From NCBI GenBank assembly GCA_903847205.1, contig CAINDA010000052.1, forward strand, positions 95,959 through 159,958: DNA of 64,000 nt. The letters run 5' to 3'. The position numbers and the translations under genes are program-made. Within the stretch, counting starts at the first letter, position 1. Each line of letters begins with the position of its first letter. Below, one piece after another: positions 35,952-44,234 of this stretch. The notes under the pieces were generated by a model. It was not told the origin of the DNA, did no database searches, and saw nothing but the letters and a program-made list of their open reading frames with translations. The DNA comes from an uncultured Bacteroidota bacterium (lineage in GTDB: Bacteria > Bacteroidota > Bacteroidia > 2-12-FULL-35-15).

Positions 35952-37247
35952 TTTCATTGCAATATCAAGGCACTCCATAATAACACGTTCAACTGCATGT
36001 AAAATTTCAGGAGTATGTGCTTCAGAAACAAACCCTACTTCATAGCCGGAAGGGCCTGTGTAAACGCCTCTGTCGAGTAATTCTTTGTGAAGGACTTTAA
36101 AATAATTCATGCTTTCCGGAACAATTTCTTCGGCAGACTGGATGCTCAATGCATCAGTAAAGGCAAACCAAAAAATGGATCCGATAGAAAATACTTTGAA
36201 GCTGTATCGGTTTGTTTCAGCATAATCATTCAGTGCATTTACAAATACAGAAGTTTTTTTTGCTAAGTCTTCATAGAAATTCGGCTTCAAACATTCTGTT
36301 AACTGAGCTATACCAGCTGCCATTGCAACCGGATTGCCGCTTAATGTTCCGGCCTGATACACGTTACCGTCAGGTGAAATATGACTCATAATTTCAACAC
36401 TTGAGCCGTACATGCCTACAGGCAGGCCTCCGCCGATAATTTTCCCGTAAGTGATAATGTCGGGCTGAATGCCGTAATAACCGGCAGCGCCTGTAAACCC
36501 GACACGGAAACCGCTGATTACTTCATCAAAAATTAAAAGAGTGTCGTTTTCTGTGCAGATGTCGCGCAGGAATTGCAAATATTTAGGACGCTGCAGCAAC
36601 AACCCATTATTTGCAGGAATCGGTTCAATAATTATGCAGGCGATTTGGTCCTTAAACTCAATGAATGCCTGTTTTACGGCTTCTTCGTTATTTAAAGAAA
36701 CTACAATTGTTTCGTTCACAAAACTCTGCGGAATCCCTGCTGATGAAGTGTTGCCGAATGTTACTAATCCTGAACCTGCTTTTACCAAAAGAGAATCGCT
36801 GTGGCCGTGGTAACAGCCTTCGAACTTTAAAATTTTATTCCGCTTGGTATAACCGCGTGCAAGGCGTATTGCGCTCATCACGGCTTCGGTGCCTGAACTT
36901 ACAAAACGTATTTTTTGAATGTACTTATTGTTGCTTAAAATTAATTCGGCTAAATCATTTTCTAATGCTGTAGGCGCACCGAATGAACTGCCGTTCTCAA
37001 CAGTTTTTTTTACTGCTTCTATTACCTTATCATTTGCATGGCCTAAAATCAAGGGCCCCCATGATGCACAGAAATCAATAAACTCATTGCCGTCGGCGTC
37101 CCAGATATGCGAGCCTTTACCGCGTTCTATAAATAAGGGCGTGCCGCCTACCGAGCGGAATGCACGAACTGGAGAGTTAACACCTCCGGGAAAATATGTT
37201 TTTGCTTTTTCGAATAATGCTTCTGATTTTTCTCTTCTGATTGACAT
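35949..37247 (-). CDS. hemL: Glutamate-1-semialdehyde 2,1-aminomutase
   Basis: This PLP enzyme of the C5 tetrapyrrole pathway converts glutamate-1-semialdehyde to 5-aminolevulinate in the cytoplasm. The catalytic lysine is K269 (ITYGKIIGGGLPVG). Other marks are PGGVNSPVRAF at ~20-30, SSGTEAVMSAIRLARG at ~118-132 and FDEVISGFRVG at ~240-250. The length of 432 residues is standard. It supports haem synthesis, which the Sdh complex needs. It stands alone, with its own terminator. Confidence 0.97.
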   Translation of the reverse strand: MSIRREKSEALFEKAKTYFPGGVNSPVRAFRSVGGTPLFIERGKGSHIWDADGNEFIDFCASWGPLILGHANDKVIEAVKKTVENGSSFGAPTALENDLAELILSNNKYIQKIRFVSSGTEAVMSAIRLARGYTKRNKILKFEGCYHGHSDSLLVKAGSGLVTFGNTSSAGIPQSFVNETIVVSLNNEEAVKQAFIEFKDQIACIIIEPIPANNGLLLQRPKYLQFLRDICTENDTLLIFDEVISGFRVGFTGAAGYYGIQPDIITYGKIIGGGLPVGMYGSSVEIMSHISPDGNVYQAGTLSGNPVAMAAGIAQLTECLKPNFYEDLAKKTSVFVNALNDYAETNRYSFKVFSIGSIFWFAFTDALSIQSAEEIVPESMNYFKVLHKELLDRGVYTGPSGYEVGFVSEAHTPEILHAVERVIMECLDIAMK

Positions 37248-37420
37248 ACGAATTTATTTTTAAGGTGTGATTGAATTCAAAACAGGATTAATTAGAGATT
37301 AAAAAACTCACCCGGCTCAGATTCATAATTGATAAATAACTGGCTGCAAATATATATCTGATATTGCTGCGGAAAGAAAATTTGCTCATCAAAATTATTT
37401 TATCTCCAAATTCGATTTGT

Positions 37421-37449
37421 TTTGTATTTATTAAACTTTTGTATCTTTG
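37421..37449 (+). promoter_or_regulatory. Promoter of the HYC_CC_PP gene
   Basis: TTTG (37421-37424), 17 bases, then TATCTTTG (37442-37449) matches the Bacteroidota -33/-7 pattern. A start of transcription near 37456 would leave a leader of only ~13 bases before the TTG start codon. Confidence 0.5.
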
Positions 37450-37468
37450 ATTAAATCTTTTTCTGCTT

Positions 37469-37855
37469 TTGAAAAAAGCATTATCCATATTATCCGCATT
37501 TATTTTTCTGTTGAGCTCCTCCGGCTTTTCAATAAATGCGCATTACTGCAAAGGGAAAATAAAGTCTGTGAACATTGCTTTTTCTGATAACATCAAATCA
37601 TGCTGCGGTAAAAAGAAGATGGCTAAGGACTGCTGTAAAAACAAAACGCAGGTTGTAAAAATTAAAGACAATTATATTCCAGCACAAATAGTTATCAGCC
37701 CATTGGCAAATCCTGTTTCTTTTATGCCGGCATTTATTCAACTGTTTAATATACAAATTGCCGGTATGCCCTCAGTGGAGTCAAACCTGAATTATTTATA
37801 TCCCCCCGATAAACCCATTTCACTTTCTATTCTTTACAGATCAATCCTTATTTGA
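37469..37855 (+). CDS. HYC_CC_PP family secreted protein
   Basis: This 128-residue protein starts at TTG and has a signal peptide (KKALSILSAFIFLLSSSGFS). It carries the motifs that name the family: HYCKGK right after the signal, CCGKKKMAKDCCKN at ~45-58, and a C-terminal YPPDKP. The cysteine clusters suggest binding of a soft metal. In Bacteroidota these genes usually precede RND metal efflux genes, as here (cusA C-terminal part 160 bp downstream). Function in metal capture is inference. Confidence 0.85.
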   Translation: MKKALSILSAFIFLLSSSGFSINAHYCKGKIKSVNIAFSDNIKSCCGKKKMAKDCCKNKTQVVKIKDNYIPAQIVISPLANPVSFMPAFIQLFNIQIAGMPSVESNLNYLYPPDKPISLSILYRSILI

Positions 37856-38016
37856 TTTTTACTTTCAGCATTTAAAGCAGATCAATTTTGCTGAGTTGTC
37901 TTGTTATGCCTTATCCGCTCGGATAAACAATTTCAATTCATTCACGAATAAAATCGATTGCAAAAGCAAGGTACATTCTCAGCATCTTCAAAAAAGGAAT
38001 TATTGTTAAAATTAAA

Positions 38017-39915
38017 ATGGACAAAAAAGAACGGCTGAAAATTATTGAGAAGTCCTCCAAACAGGTTGGGCCGGGCGTGTTTTACTCAACAATTGTAGTA
38101 ATCACTTCTTTCCTTCCTGTGTTTTTACTTACGGGTATTGAAGGCAAACTTTTTCATCCACTGGCATGGACAAAAACGTTTATCCTCATCATTGATGCCT
38201 TTTTGGCTATCACACTCTCGCCTGTTTTAATTTCTTTTTTCCTGAAAGGAAAACTAAAACCAGAAAACGCGAATCCGGTTACACGGACGTTAGAGAAAAT
38301 TTACACACCGATTATTTCATGGTGCCTGCGCTGGCGTAAAACAGTTCTTGCAGTAAATATAATTGCACTCATAATCGGCGCTGTAATGATGTTTCGGATG
38401 GGCTCGGAATTTATGCCGCCGCTTGATGAAGGCTCTATTTTGTTTATGCCCGTTACGCTTCCTGATGTTTCAAACTCAGAGGTGAAACGCATTTTGCAGG
38501 TGCAGGATAAAATTATTAAATCAGTTCATGAAGTGCAGAATGTGCTTGGCAAAGCGGGAAGAGCAAACACTGCAACCGACAATTCTCCTATCAGCATGAT
38601 TGAAACAATTATTCTGCTGAAGCCGAAAACCGAATGGAGAAAAGGACTTACAAAAGATGATATCATAAACGAACTGAATGCAAAACTTCAAATCCCCGGA
38701 GTGGTGAATGGCTTTACGCAACCCATCATCAACCGCATCAATATGCTTTCAACAGGGATAAGAACGGATGTCGGTTTAAAAATTTACGGACAGAATCTTG
38801 ATTCAATTTATGCACTTGCAGTGAAAATGAAAAATGAACTGCAGGGAATTAACGGCATTAAAGATTTATATGTTGAACCTATCACTGGCGGCAGATATGT
38901 TGATATCACTGTAAAGAAAGATGAAATCGGGAAATACGGTTTAAGTGTGGATGATGTAAATATGTATGTTGAAACGGCTTTGGGAGGCATGAATCTGACT
39001 ACCACTATTGAAGGCAGAGAGCGCTTTACAGTGAATGCAAGATTCGCGCAGGATTACAGAAACAGCCTAGAAGCAATCAATCAGATTCCTGTGAAAACAA
39101 TGAATTACGGCACTATTCCTCTTTCCGCAGTAGCGGGTGTAACAATCTCCGAAGGCCCGCCGATGATAAATTCAGAAAATGCAATGCTGCGCGGAACAAT
39201 TTTGTTCAATGTGCGCGACCGCGATTTGGGCGGTACTGTTAAAGATGCGCAGAACAAATTAGATAAGATGTTTTCAAAACTTCCGAAAGGCTATTCCCTT
39301 GAATGGAGCGGGCAGTGGGAAAATCAAATCCGCGCCGACAGAACCTTAATGCTGATTATGCCGATAGTACTGCTCATTATTTTTCTTGTCCTTTATTTTA
39401 CTTACAAATCATTGAAAGAAGCGCTGCTCACTATGATAACCGTTCCGTTTGCATTGATAGGCGGTGTTTATATGGTTTATTTTTACGGGGTAAATTTATC
39501 AGTTGCAGTCGCAGTGGGCTTCATTGCACTGTTCGGTGTTGCTGTTGAAACAGCTATGCTGATGATGATATACCTGAATGAATACATGGAAAAATTAGTT
39601 GCTGATAAGGGCAACTCCTCCACTACAATTACAAGTGATGATTTGCGCAAATATATTATGGACGGTGCAGTGCAGCGCTTACGGCCAAAGCTGATGACTG
39701 TTTCTGTTTCACTGTTTGGTTTGATTCCTATCCTATGGTCAACGGGGACAGGCAGTGATGTGATGCTGCCAATCACCATTCCTTTAATAGGAGGTGTAAT
39801 CACTTCAACAATTTATGTGCTGCTGGTAACACCTGTTGTTTTTGAAATAGTGAAAGAAAGAGAATTGAAAAAACACGGAAAAATAATTCTGCCGGGAAAA
39901 GATGAAGAGTTTTAG
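38017..39915 (+). CDS. cusA: CusA-type RND efflux pump, C-terminal part (TM5-TM12)
   Basis: 632 residues align with roughly the last 60% of CusA/CzcA pumps. The ORF opens with basic DKKERLKIIEKSSKQVG and continues into TM5 (FYSTIVVITSFLPVFLLTG), TM6, TM7, the second periplasmic domain (NRINMLSTGIRTD, ALGGMNLTTTIEGRERF) and TM8-TM12. The first ~425 residues are missing. An in-frame stop at 37924 and unrelated codons lie upstream, so this is not a frameshift. The missing part is a separate ORF at 44235-45512. It overlaps cusC by 14 bp. In the complete pump this part drives proton-coupled Cu/Ag export. Whether the split pump works is open. Confidence 0.9.
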   Translation: MDKKERLKIIEKSSKQVGPGVFYSTIVVITSFLPVFLLTGIEGKLFHPLAWTKTFILIIDAFLAITLSPVLISFFLKGKLKPENANPVTRTLEKIYTPIISWCLRWRKTVLAVNIIALIIGAVMMFRMGSEFMPPLDEGSILFMPVTLPDVSNSEVKRILQVQDKIIKSVHEVQNVLGKAGRANTATDNSPISMIETIILLKPKTEWRKGLTKDDIINELNAKLQIPGVVNGFTQPIINRINMLSTGIRTDVGLKIYGQNLDSIYALAVKMKNELQGINGIKDLYVEPITGGRYVDITVKKDEIGKYGLSVDDVNMYVETALGGMNLTTTIEGRERFTVNARFAQDYRNSLEAINQIPVKTMNYGTIPLSAVAGVTISEGPPMINSENAMLRGTILFNVRDRDLGGTVKDAQNKLDKMFSKLPKGYSLEWSGQWENQIRADRTLMLIMPIVLLIIFLVLYFTYKSLKEALLTMITVPFALIGGVYMVYFYGVNLSVAVAVGFIALFGVAVETAMLMMIYLNEYMEKLVADKGNSSTTITSDDLRKYIMDGAVQRLRPKLMTVSVSLFGLIPILWSTGTGSDVMLPITIPLIGGVITSTIYVLLVTPVVFEIVKERELKKHGKIILPGKDEEF

Positions 39916-41254
39916 AAGGAATATACAACGGGCAATGAACAATAGGCAATTGGCAATTGACAATAGGCAAAGGGTAAAGGGTAAAGGACAATTTCCTTAT
40001 TGCTTATTGCCTAATGCTTATTGCAAATTGCTTATTGCCTATTGGCTATTGCTTACCGCTTATTGCCTATTGCCTATTGCCTCGCACGCCCAAGTGCTTC
40101 CTCTTGATTCCATATTAAACAGGATTGAGAAAAATAACCCGATGCTTAAAATGTATGATGAGCAGATAAATGCTGTAAACAATTATTCTCTTGGCGCTAA
40201 AAGCTGGATGCCGCCGACAGTTTCGACAGGGCCATGGCAGACGCCATACTCAAGTTTCAAAGACGGGATGTGGATGATAACCGGCGAACAGATGATTCCG
40301 AATGCCTCAAAACAAAAAGCAAATTACAATTATATGCAGGGCATGGTTCCCATTGAACAGCAGGGAAAAGGAGCAAAGAAAAATGAAATGTTTGCAATGG
40401 CAAAACAAAACTATTGCGAGCGGGCGGTGCTTCAAAAAAAATATAATGTGCTGCTGCAAACAGATTCGCTGTTGAATTACATCGTGCAGGCCGCGCAGCT
40501 GCGATATACTTACAACAAAGAAAAACTCAATAACATTTACAAAGCCCAGGCCGATTTATATGAGTTGCGCAACATGGAAACAATGTTGCTCGGTGATATG
40601 AAAATGAAAAATGTGGAACTGAATACACTGATGAACCAGGATAAATCATCAATGTTTGATGCTGACACCACACTGCATCCTCACAATTATGAATTGCAGC
40701 TGCCCGATACAACGTTGATTTCATCTTCACGCAGTGACATCAAACAATTTGATGCAAGCATCGGTATGCTGAAGCTGCAGCAGCAATACGAGAAATCAAA
40801 ACGTCTGCCCGACTATGGAGTTTCAGTTTCACACATGCAGGCTTTCGGAATGATGCCCAATCAATTTTCTGCAATGGGCGTGGTTACAATACCTATTGTT
40901 CCGTGGGCTTCTAAAGAATATAAATCAAACATCAAAGGCTTAGATAACACAGCAAATGCAATCAGTTTTCAAAAGCAGTCTCTTATCAATGAAACCGCCG
41001 GCCTTATTGCAGCGCTGCAAACGCAGATGAAATCAACAAAGCAGCAACTGGTTAATTACAGCAGCAATATTATTCCGGCCTACTACAAAACTTACCAGAC
41101 CTCAATGATTGCTTACGAACAAAACACGGAAGATTTATTTGTAGTGCTGGATGGTTTAAAAATGTACCGCATGGCTAAGATGAATGAATTTGATCAGTTA
41201 AATACGCTTTTGAAATTACAAGTGGATTATGAAAAGCAAATGGAAATACGATAA
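39902..41254 (+). CDS. cusC: TolC/CusC-type outer-membrane efflux protein
   Basis: This is the outer-membrane channel of the RND system. It begins inside the end of the cusA part. The mature protein begins near QVLPLDSILNRIEKNNPMLKMYDEQI and has the long helices of the TolC fold with coiled-coil ends (EQNTEDLFVVLDGLKMYRMAKMNEF). The first ~65 codons are odd: residues ~30-62 (YCLLPNAYCKLLIAYW, then LLLTAYCLLPIASHAQ) are the translation of an ATTGCCTATTGCC interspersed repeat, which nevertheless gives a hydrophobic core and an ASHAQ cleavage site. Several in-frame ATG and TTG codons make the exact start uncertain. It overlaps cusB by 26 bp. Confidence 0.9.
   Translation: MKSFRRNIQRAMNNRQLAIDNRQRVKGKGQFPYCLLPNAYCKLLIAYWLLLTAYCLLPIASHAQVLPLDSILNRIEKNNPMLKMYDEQINAVNNYSLGAKSWMPPTVSTGPWQTPYSSFKDGMWMITGEQMIPNASKQKANYNYMQGMVPIEQQGKGAKKNEMFAMAKQNYCERAVLQKKYNVLLQTDSLLNYIVQAAQLRYTYNKEKLNNIYKAQADLYELRNMETMLLGDMKMKNVELNTLMNQDKSSMFDADTTLHPHNYELQLPDTTLISSSRSDIKQFDASIGMLKLQQQYEKSKRLPDYGVSVSHMQAFGMMPNQFSAMGVVTIPIVPWASKEYKSNIKGLDNTANAISFQKQSLINETAGLIAALQTQMKSTKQQLVNYSSNIIPAYYKTYQTSMIAYEQNTEDLFVVLDGLKMYRMAKMNEFDQLNTLLKLQVDYEKQMEIR
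39930..40085. repeat. Interspersed ATTGCC-repeat inside the 5' end of cusC
   Basis: A left arm of CAATAGGCAATTGGCAATTG-like words and a right arm of TTATTGCCTATTGCC-like words form a long imperfect hairpin. Relatives lie at 43676-43790 and 44081-44222. Confidence 0.85.
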
Positions 41255-42485
41255 ACGGATTACACTATTTAGTGTGATTTATTTACTCCCTATTCTTATC
41301 GGGATTGCATCCGTATTTCTTATTTCGTCATGTAACAGCAGAGATGAGCATAAACAAAAACACATCTCAGGAGGCAAAATAGGCGATTTGGATGGGCTGG
41401 CACAGCCTGCCAACCAAACTGTATTCAGCGAGGTAAAAACAATTTCACCTTCAAATAAATCCATCACTCCAATATTGAATGCAACAGGAGTAATTACATA
41501 CGACCCGCGGTTGCTTAATAATATCAGCGCACGATTCAGCGGACGGATTGAAAAATTATATGTGCGGTTCAATTTCGAAAACGTCTCCAAAGGCCAGCGA
41601 ATCATGGACATTTACAGTCCGGAAATTTTAACAGCCCAGCAGAACTTAATTTTTCTGCTGAATAATTCAGAAAAAGATATTACACTCATCAATTCATCAA
41701 AGCAGAAACTGCAGCAGTTTGGTTTAACAGATGAACAGCTCAAACAAATTGAAATTACAAAACAAATAATAAGTCCTTTTCCTGTTTACAGCCCATACAG
41801 CGGGCACATTCACGATATCGGCATTGGCAGCGGAACAGCTTCTTCTTCAGCAGTAGGTAATGGAATGAATTCAGGCATGAACAGTTCAGCAGCATCATCG
41901 TCACAAGTCCAACTTGAAAATCTCCCATCATCGCAAACAGCAGCGCTCACAATCAAGGAGGGAATGTATCTGCAAAACGGACAGGCAATTTTTGCCGTTT
42001 ATAATATCAGCCAGGTTTGGGCTGTATTGAATATTTTTCCGCAGGATGCCGCATTAATAAAAACTGGTAACAAAGTTTCAATTACGGCTGAAACCACCCC
42101 GGACAAAGTAATTTCTTCATCCATCAATTACATTGAACCTGCTGCGGGGCAGAACGCATCTGCTATAAAGGCAAGAGTGTATTTACAGAATGCCGAAAAT
42201 CTTCATCTGAAAATCGGGACATTAATTTCCGCAAAGATAACTGCAGCAGAAATAAAAGGTTTATGGCTGCCCCGAAATGCTGTTGTCAATTTAGGACAAA
42301 AACAAATTGTGTTTCTGAAAACCAAAAATCATTTCATCACAAAAAATATTCAAACTGGAATTTTAAATGATTCGTTAATTCAAGTCATCAGAGGGCTGCA
42401 GGGTGATGAGCAGGTTGCTGCTAATGCGCAATTCATGATAGACAGTGAAAGTTTTATACAAACTGAAGAGGATGAAAAAAAATAA
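41229..42485 (+). CDS. cusB: RND periplasmic adaptor (CusB-like), lipoprotein
   Basis: This 418-residue membrane fusion protein has a signal with lipobox LISSC (Cys 35). Then come the typical elements: beta-barrel/lipoyl RFSGRIEKLYVRFNFENVSKGQRIMDIYSPEILTAQQ, a short hairpin, VYSPYSGHIHDIGIG, a Ser/Gly/Met linker (AVGNGMNSGMNSS) inside the lipoyl domain, and INIFPQDAALIKTGNKVSIT-like strands. It joins the pump in the inner membrane to CusC. The linker is unusual and Met-containing, possibly a metal contact (inference). It overlaps both neighbours. Confidence 0.92.
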   Translation: MKSKWKYDKRITLFSVIYLLPILIGIASVFLISSCNSRDEHKQKHISGGKIGDLDGLAQPANQTVFSEVKTISPSNKSITPILNATGVITYDPRLLNNISARFSGRIEKLYVRFNFENVSKGQRIMDIYSPEILTAQQNLIFLLNNSEKDITLINSSKQKLQQFGLTDEQLKQIEITKQIISPFPVYSPYSGHIHDIGIGSGTASSSAVGNGMNSGMNSSAASSSQVQLENLPSSQTAALTIKEGMYLQNGQAIFAVYNISQVWAVLNIFPQDAALIKTGNKVSITAETTPDKVISSSINYIEPAAGQNASAIKARVYLQNAENLHLKIGTLISAKITAAEIKGLWLPRNAVVNLGQKQIVFLKTKNHFITKNIQTGILNDSLIQVIRGLQGDEQVAANAQFMIDSESFIQTEEDEKK

Positions 42486-43674
42486 AAAATATTTTATACC
42501 TTTTTGTGCGATGCTCATAACAGCCTCTTTAACGATGTTTATTTCTTGCAGCAGAAATAACAATCATTCTGAAATGGCCGGCCCGGGGGAATATTACACA
42601 TGCTCCATGGATCCTCAGGTAGTGGAAAACAAATCCGGCAGCTGTCCTATCTGCCATATGGCGCTGATTAAAGTTAAAAAAAACAGTCTTCAGACAGGGC
42701 AGATAAAACTCAGCAAACAGCAAATAAAATTAGCGAATATCACCTTTGACACACTTCGGGTGCAGGTGCTGGCAAAAGAAATTACACTCACCGGAAAAGT
42801 AACTACCGACCAGAATCTTTCTGACGCGCAAAGCACAAGAGTTGCCGGAAGGATTGAAAAGCTGGCAGTGAAAAATATCGGAGATCATATCGACAAAGGT
42901 CAGCTGCTCTATGAAATTTACAGCGAAGATATGAATGCTGCCCAGCAGGAATATATTCTCGCACTTCAAAAAACGGCATCATCAGAGGGTTTTGCGGATG
43001 CCGCAAAAAATAAATTACTGCTGTATGGCATGAGTGAAACCCAGATCAACCAGCTCAAAAATTCAAAAAAAATTTTGCAGGCTGTTCCTATCTATTCAAA
43101 TGCTGACGGGTTTGTAAGTGAACTCTCCGCTGCTGAAGGGAATTATGTTTCCGCGGGTGCCGCTCTTTTCCGTTTCGCATCACTCAACTCATTATGGGTA
43201 GAGGCGCAGGTTTATCTGCCCTATTTACCTTATTTAAAAACAGGAACAGAAGCGCGCTTTTCGATTCCTGCTGCCAGTGAAAAATTATTTTCCGGTAAAG
43301 TTATTTTTATTGATCCGCAGGTGCAGTCGCCTGAAAGGTTTGTACTGGCGCGGTTTCAAATTACAAATCCCTCACAGCAGATAAAACCCGGCATGCTTGC
43401 AAACATTACACTGCAGACTGAAAAGAAAAAATCGCTCACACTTCCAATTGATGCTGTAATACTGGACAGCAAGGGCGCAAATGTATGGAAGCGCATCAAC
43501 GACGGAGTTTTTGAAAACAAAATGGTAACCGTTGGAATGCAGAACAGCCGTCAGATCGAAATTACAGATGGATTAGAAAAAGGAGATATTATAGTTGTAA
43601 CAGGCGCATACCTGCTCAACAGCGAGTATATATTTAAGAAAGGCGCAAGTCCGATGGAAGGAATGAAAATGTAA
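42472..43674 (+). CDS. Second RND adaptor with heavy-metal-binding domain
   Basis: This 400-residue adaptor starts at MKKNKKYF, overlapping the cusB end by 14 bp. Lipobox FISC (Cys 26). A heavy-metal-binding domain follows directly: YYTCSMDPQVVENKSGSCPICHM (C44, C58, C61 with Met residues). Then a CusB-like adaptor: RVAGRIEKLAVKNIGDHIDKGQ, YSEDMNAAQQEYILAL, VPIYSNADGFVSELSAAEG, FSGKVIFIDPQV and ANITLQTEKKKSLTLPIDAV. Two adaptors in one operon suggest a 1:1 heteromeric adaptor ring or a chaperone-like delivery role. The metal is probably Cu(I)/Ag(I). Confidence 0.92.
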   Translation: MKKNKKYFIPFCAMLITASLTMFISCSRNNNHSEMAGPGEYYTCSMDPQVVENKSGSCPICHMALIKVKKNSLQTGQIKLSKQQIKLANITFDTLRVQVLAKEITLTGKVTTDQNLSDAQSTRVAGRIEKLAVKNIGDHIDKGQLLYEIYSEDMNAAQQEYILALQKTASSEGFADAAKNKLLLYGMSETQINQLKNSKKILQAVPIYSNADGFVSELSAAEGNYVSAGAALFRFASLNSLWVEAQVYLPYLPYLKTGTEARFSIPAASEKLFSGKVIFIDPQVQSPERFVLARFQITNPSQQIKPGMLANITLQTEKKKSLTLPIDAVILDSKGANVWKRINDGVFENKMVTVGMQNSRQIEITDGLEKGDIIVVTGAYLLNSEYIFKKGASPMEGMKM

Positions 43675-43675
43675 A

Positions 43676-43790
43676 TGGCGAAGAGCAATAGGCAATGGGG
43701 AATAGGCAACAGGCAATGTACAATCAGCAATAAGTAAAGGGCAAAAGAGCAATCGACAATAAGCAATTAACAAAAAATAATTATCAATAA
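43676..43790. repeat. Interspersed GGCAATAG repeat
   Basis: GAGCAATAGGCAATGGGGAAT and similar words are repeated about eight times in one orientation. Same family as in the cusC start and at 44081-44222. Confidence 0.8.
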
Positions 43791-43810
43791 AACAATTCAT
43801 CCATAACAAA

Positions 43811-44080
43811 ATGAAAAAAATAATCATCTTTTCAGCAGCATCATTCGCATTAATGCTTGGAGCCTGCAGCAGTTCATCAAACAAGGCTGAACAGAAAAAT
43901 TCATCCGATTCATTAATAAGCAAAAAGGCAGACACAACACAGACTTTTACGCTCGACACAACTAAGTTGAAAAGCGGTGCTGCATTTTATCAGTGCGACA
44001 TGGATCCCGAAGTGCTGTCCGATAAACCCGGCAATTGCCCTAAGTGTGAAATGGAGTTAACTGAAATTAAAAAGAAATAA
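43811..44080 (+). CDS. Small lipoprotein with heavy-metal-binding domain
   Basis: The 89-residue product has lipobox LGAC (Cys 19), a Ser/Lys/Asp linker, and a C-terminal heavy-metal-binding domain FYQCDMDPEVLSDKPGNCPKCEM (C62, C76, C79). That domain is the same as the one at the N-terminus of the preceding adaptor. It could be a periplasmic metal carrier feeding the pump. It sits between two copies of the GGCAATAG repeat family. Confidence 0.85.
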   Translation: MKKIIIFSAASFALMLGACSSSSNKAEQKNSSDSLISKKADTTQTFTLDTTKLKSGAAFYQCDMDPEVLSDKPGNCPKCEMELTEIKKK

Positions 44081-44222
44081 GCAAACGGCAATTGGCAATG
44101 AGCAATTTGCAATAAACAAAACAAAAAGGGCAATAATCAACAAGCACATCGCCGGCTCAAAATTGCAAAGTGTCAATTGCTCATTGCTTATTGCCTGTTG
44201 CTTATTGAAATTGAGTATTGCT
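44081..44222. repeat. Interspersed GGCAAT/ATTGCC inverted repeat
   Basis: ACGGCAATTGGCAATGAGCAA is on the left and TTGCTCATTGCTTATTGCC on the right, forming an imperfect hairpin. An in-frame ATG at 44163 inside the repeat is rejected as the start of the next gene. Confidence 0.85.
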
Positions 44223-44234
44223 AATAAAAAAAAC

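Noticed and set aside
38017..39915. CusA C-terminal part as a simple frameshifted or 5'-truncated pseudogene
   Set aside because: No trace of the missing half upstream in any frame (in-frame stop at 37924), and the missing half is intact downstream; both ORFs are free of damage.
44163..44234. Upstream ATG of the CusA N-terminal part
   Set aside because: The added 24 residues are translated interspersed repeat; homology starts at MVEKLISFSLRNRI (44235).
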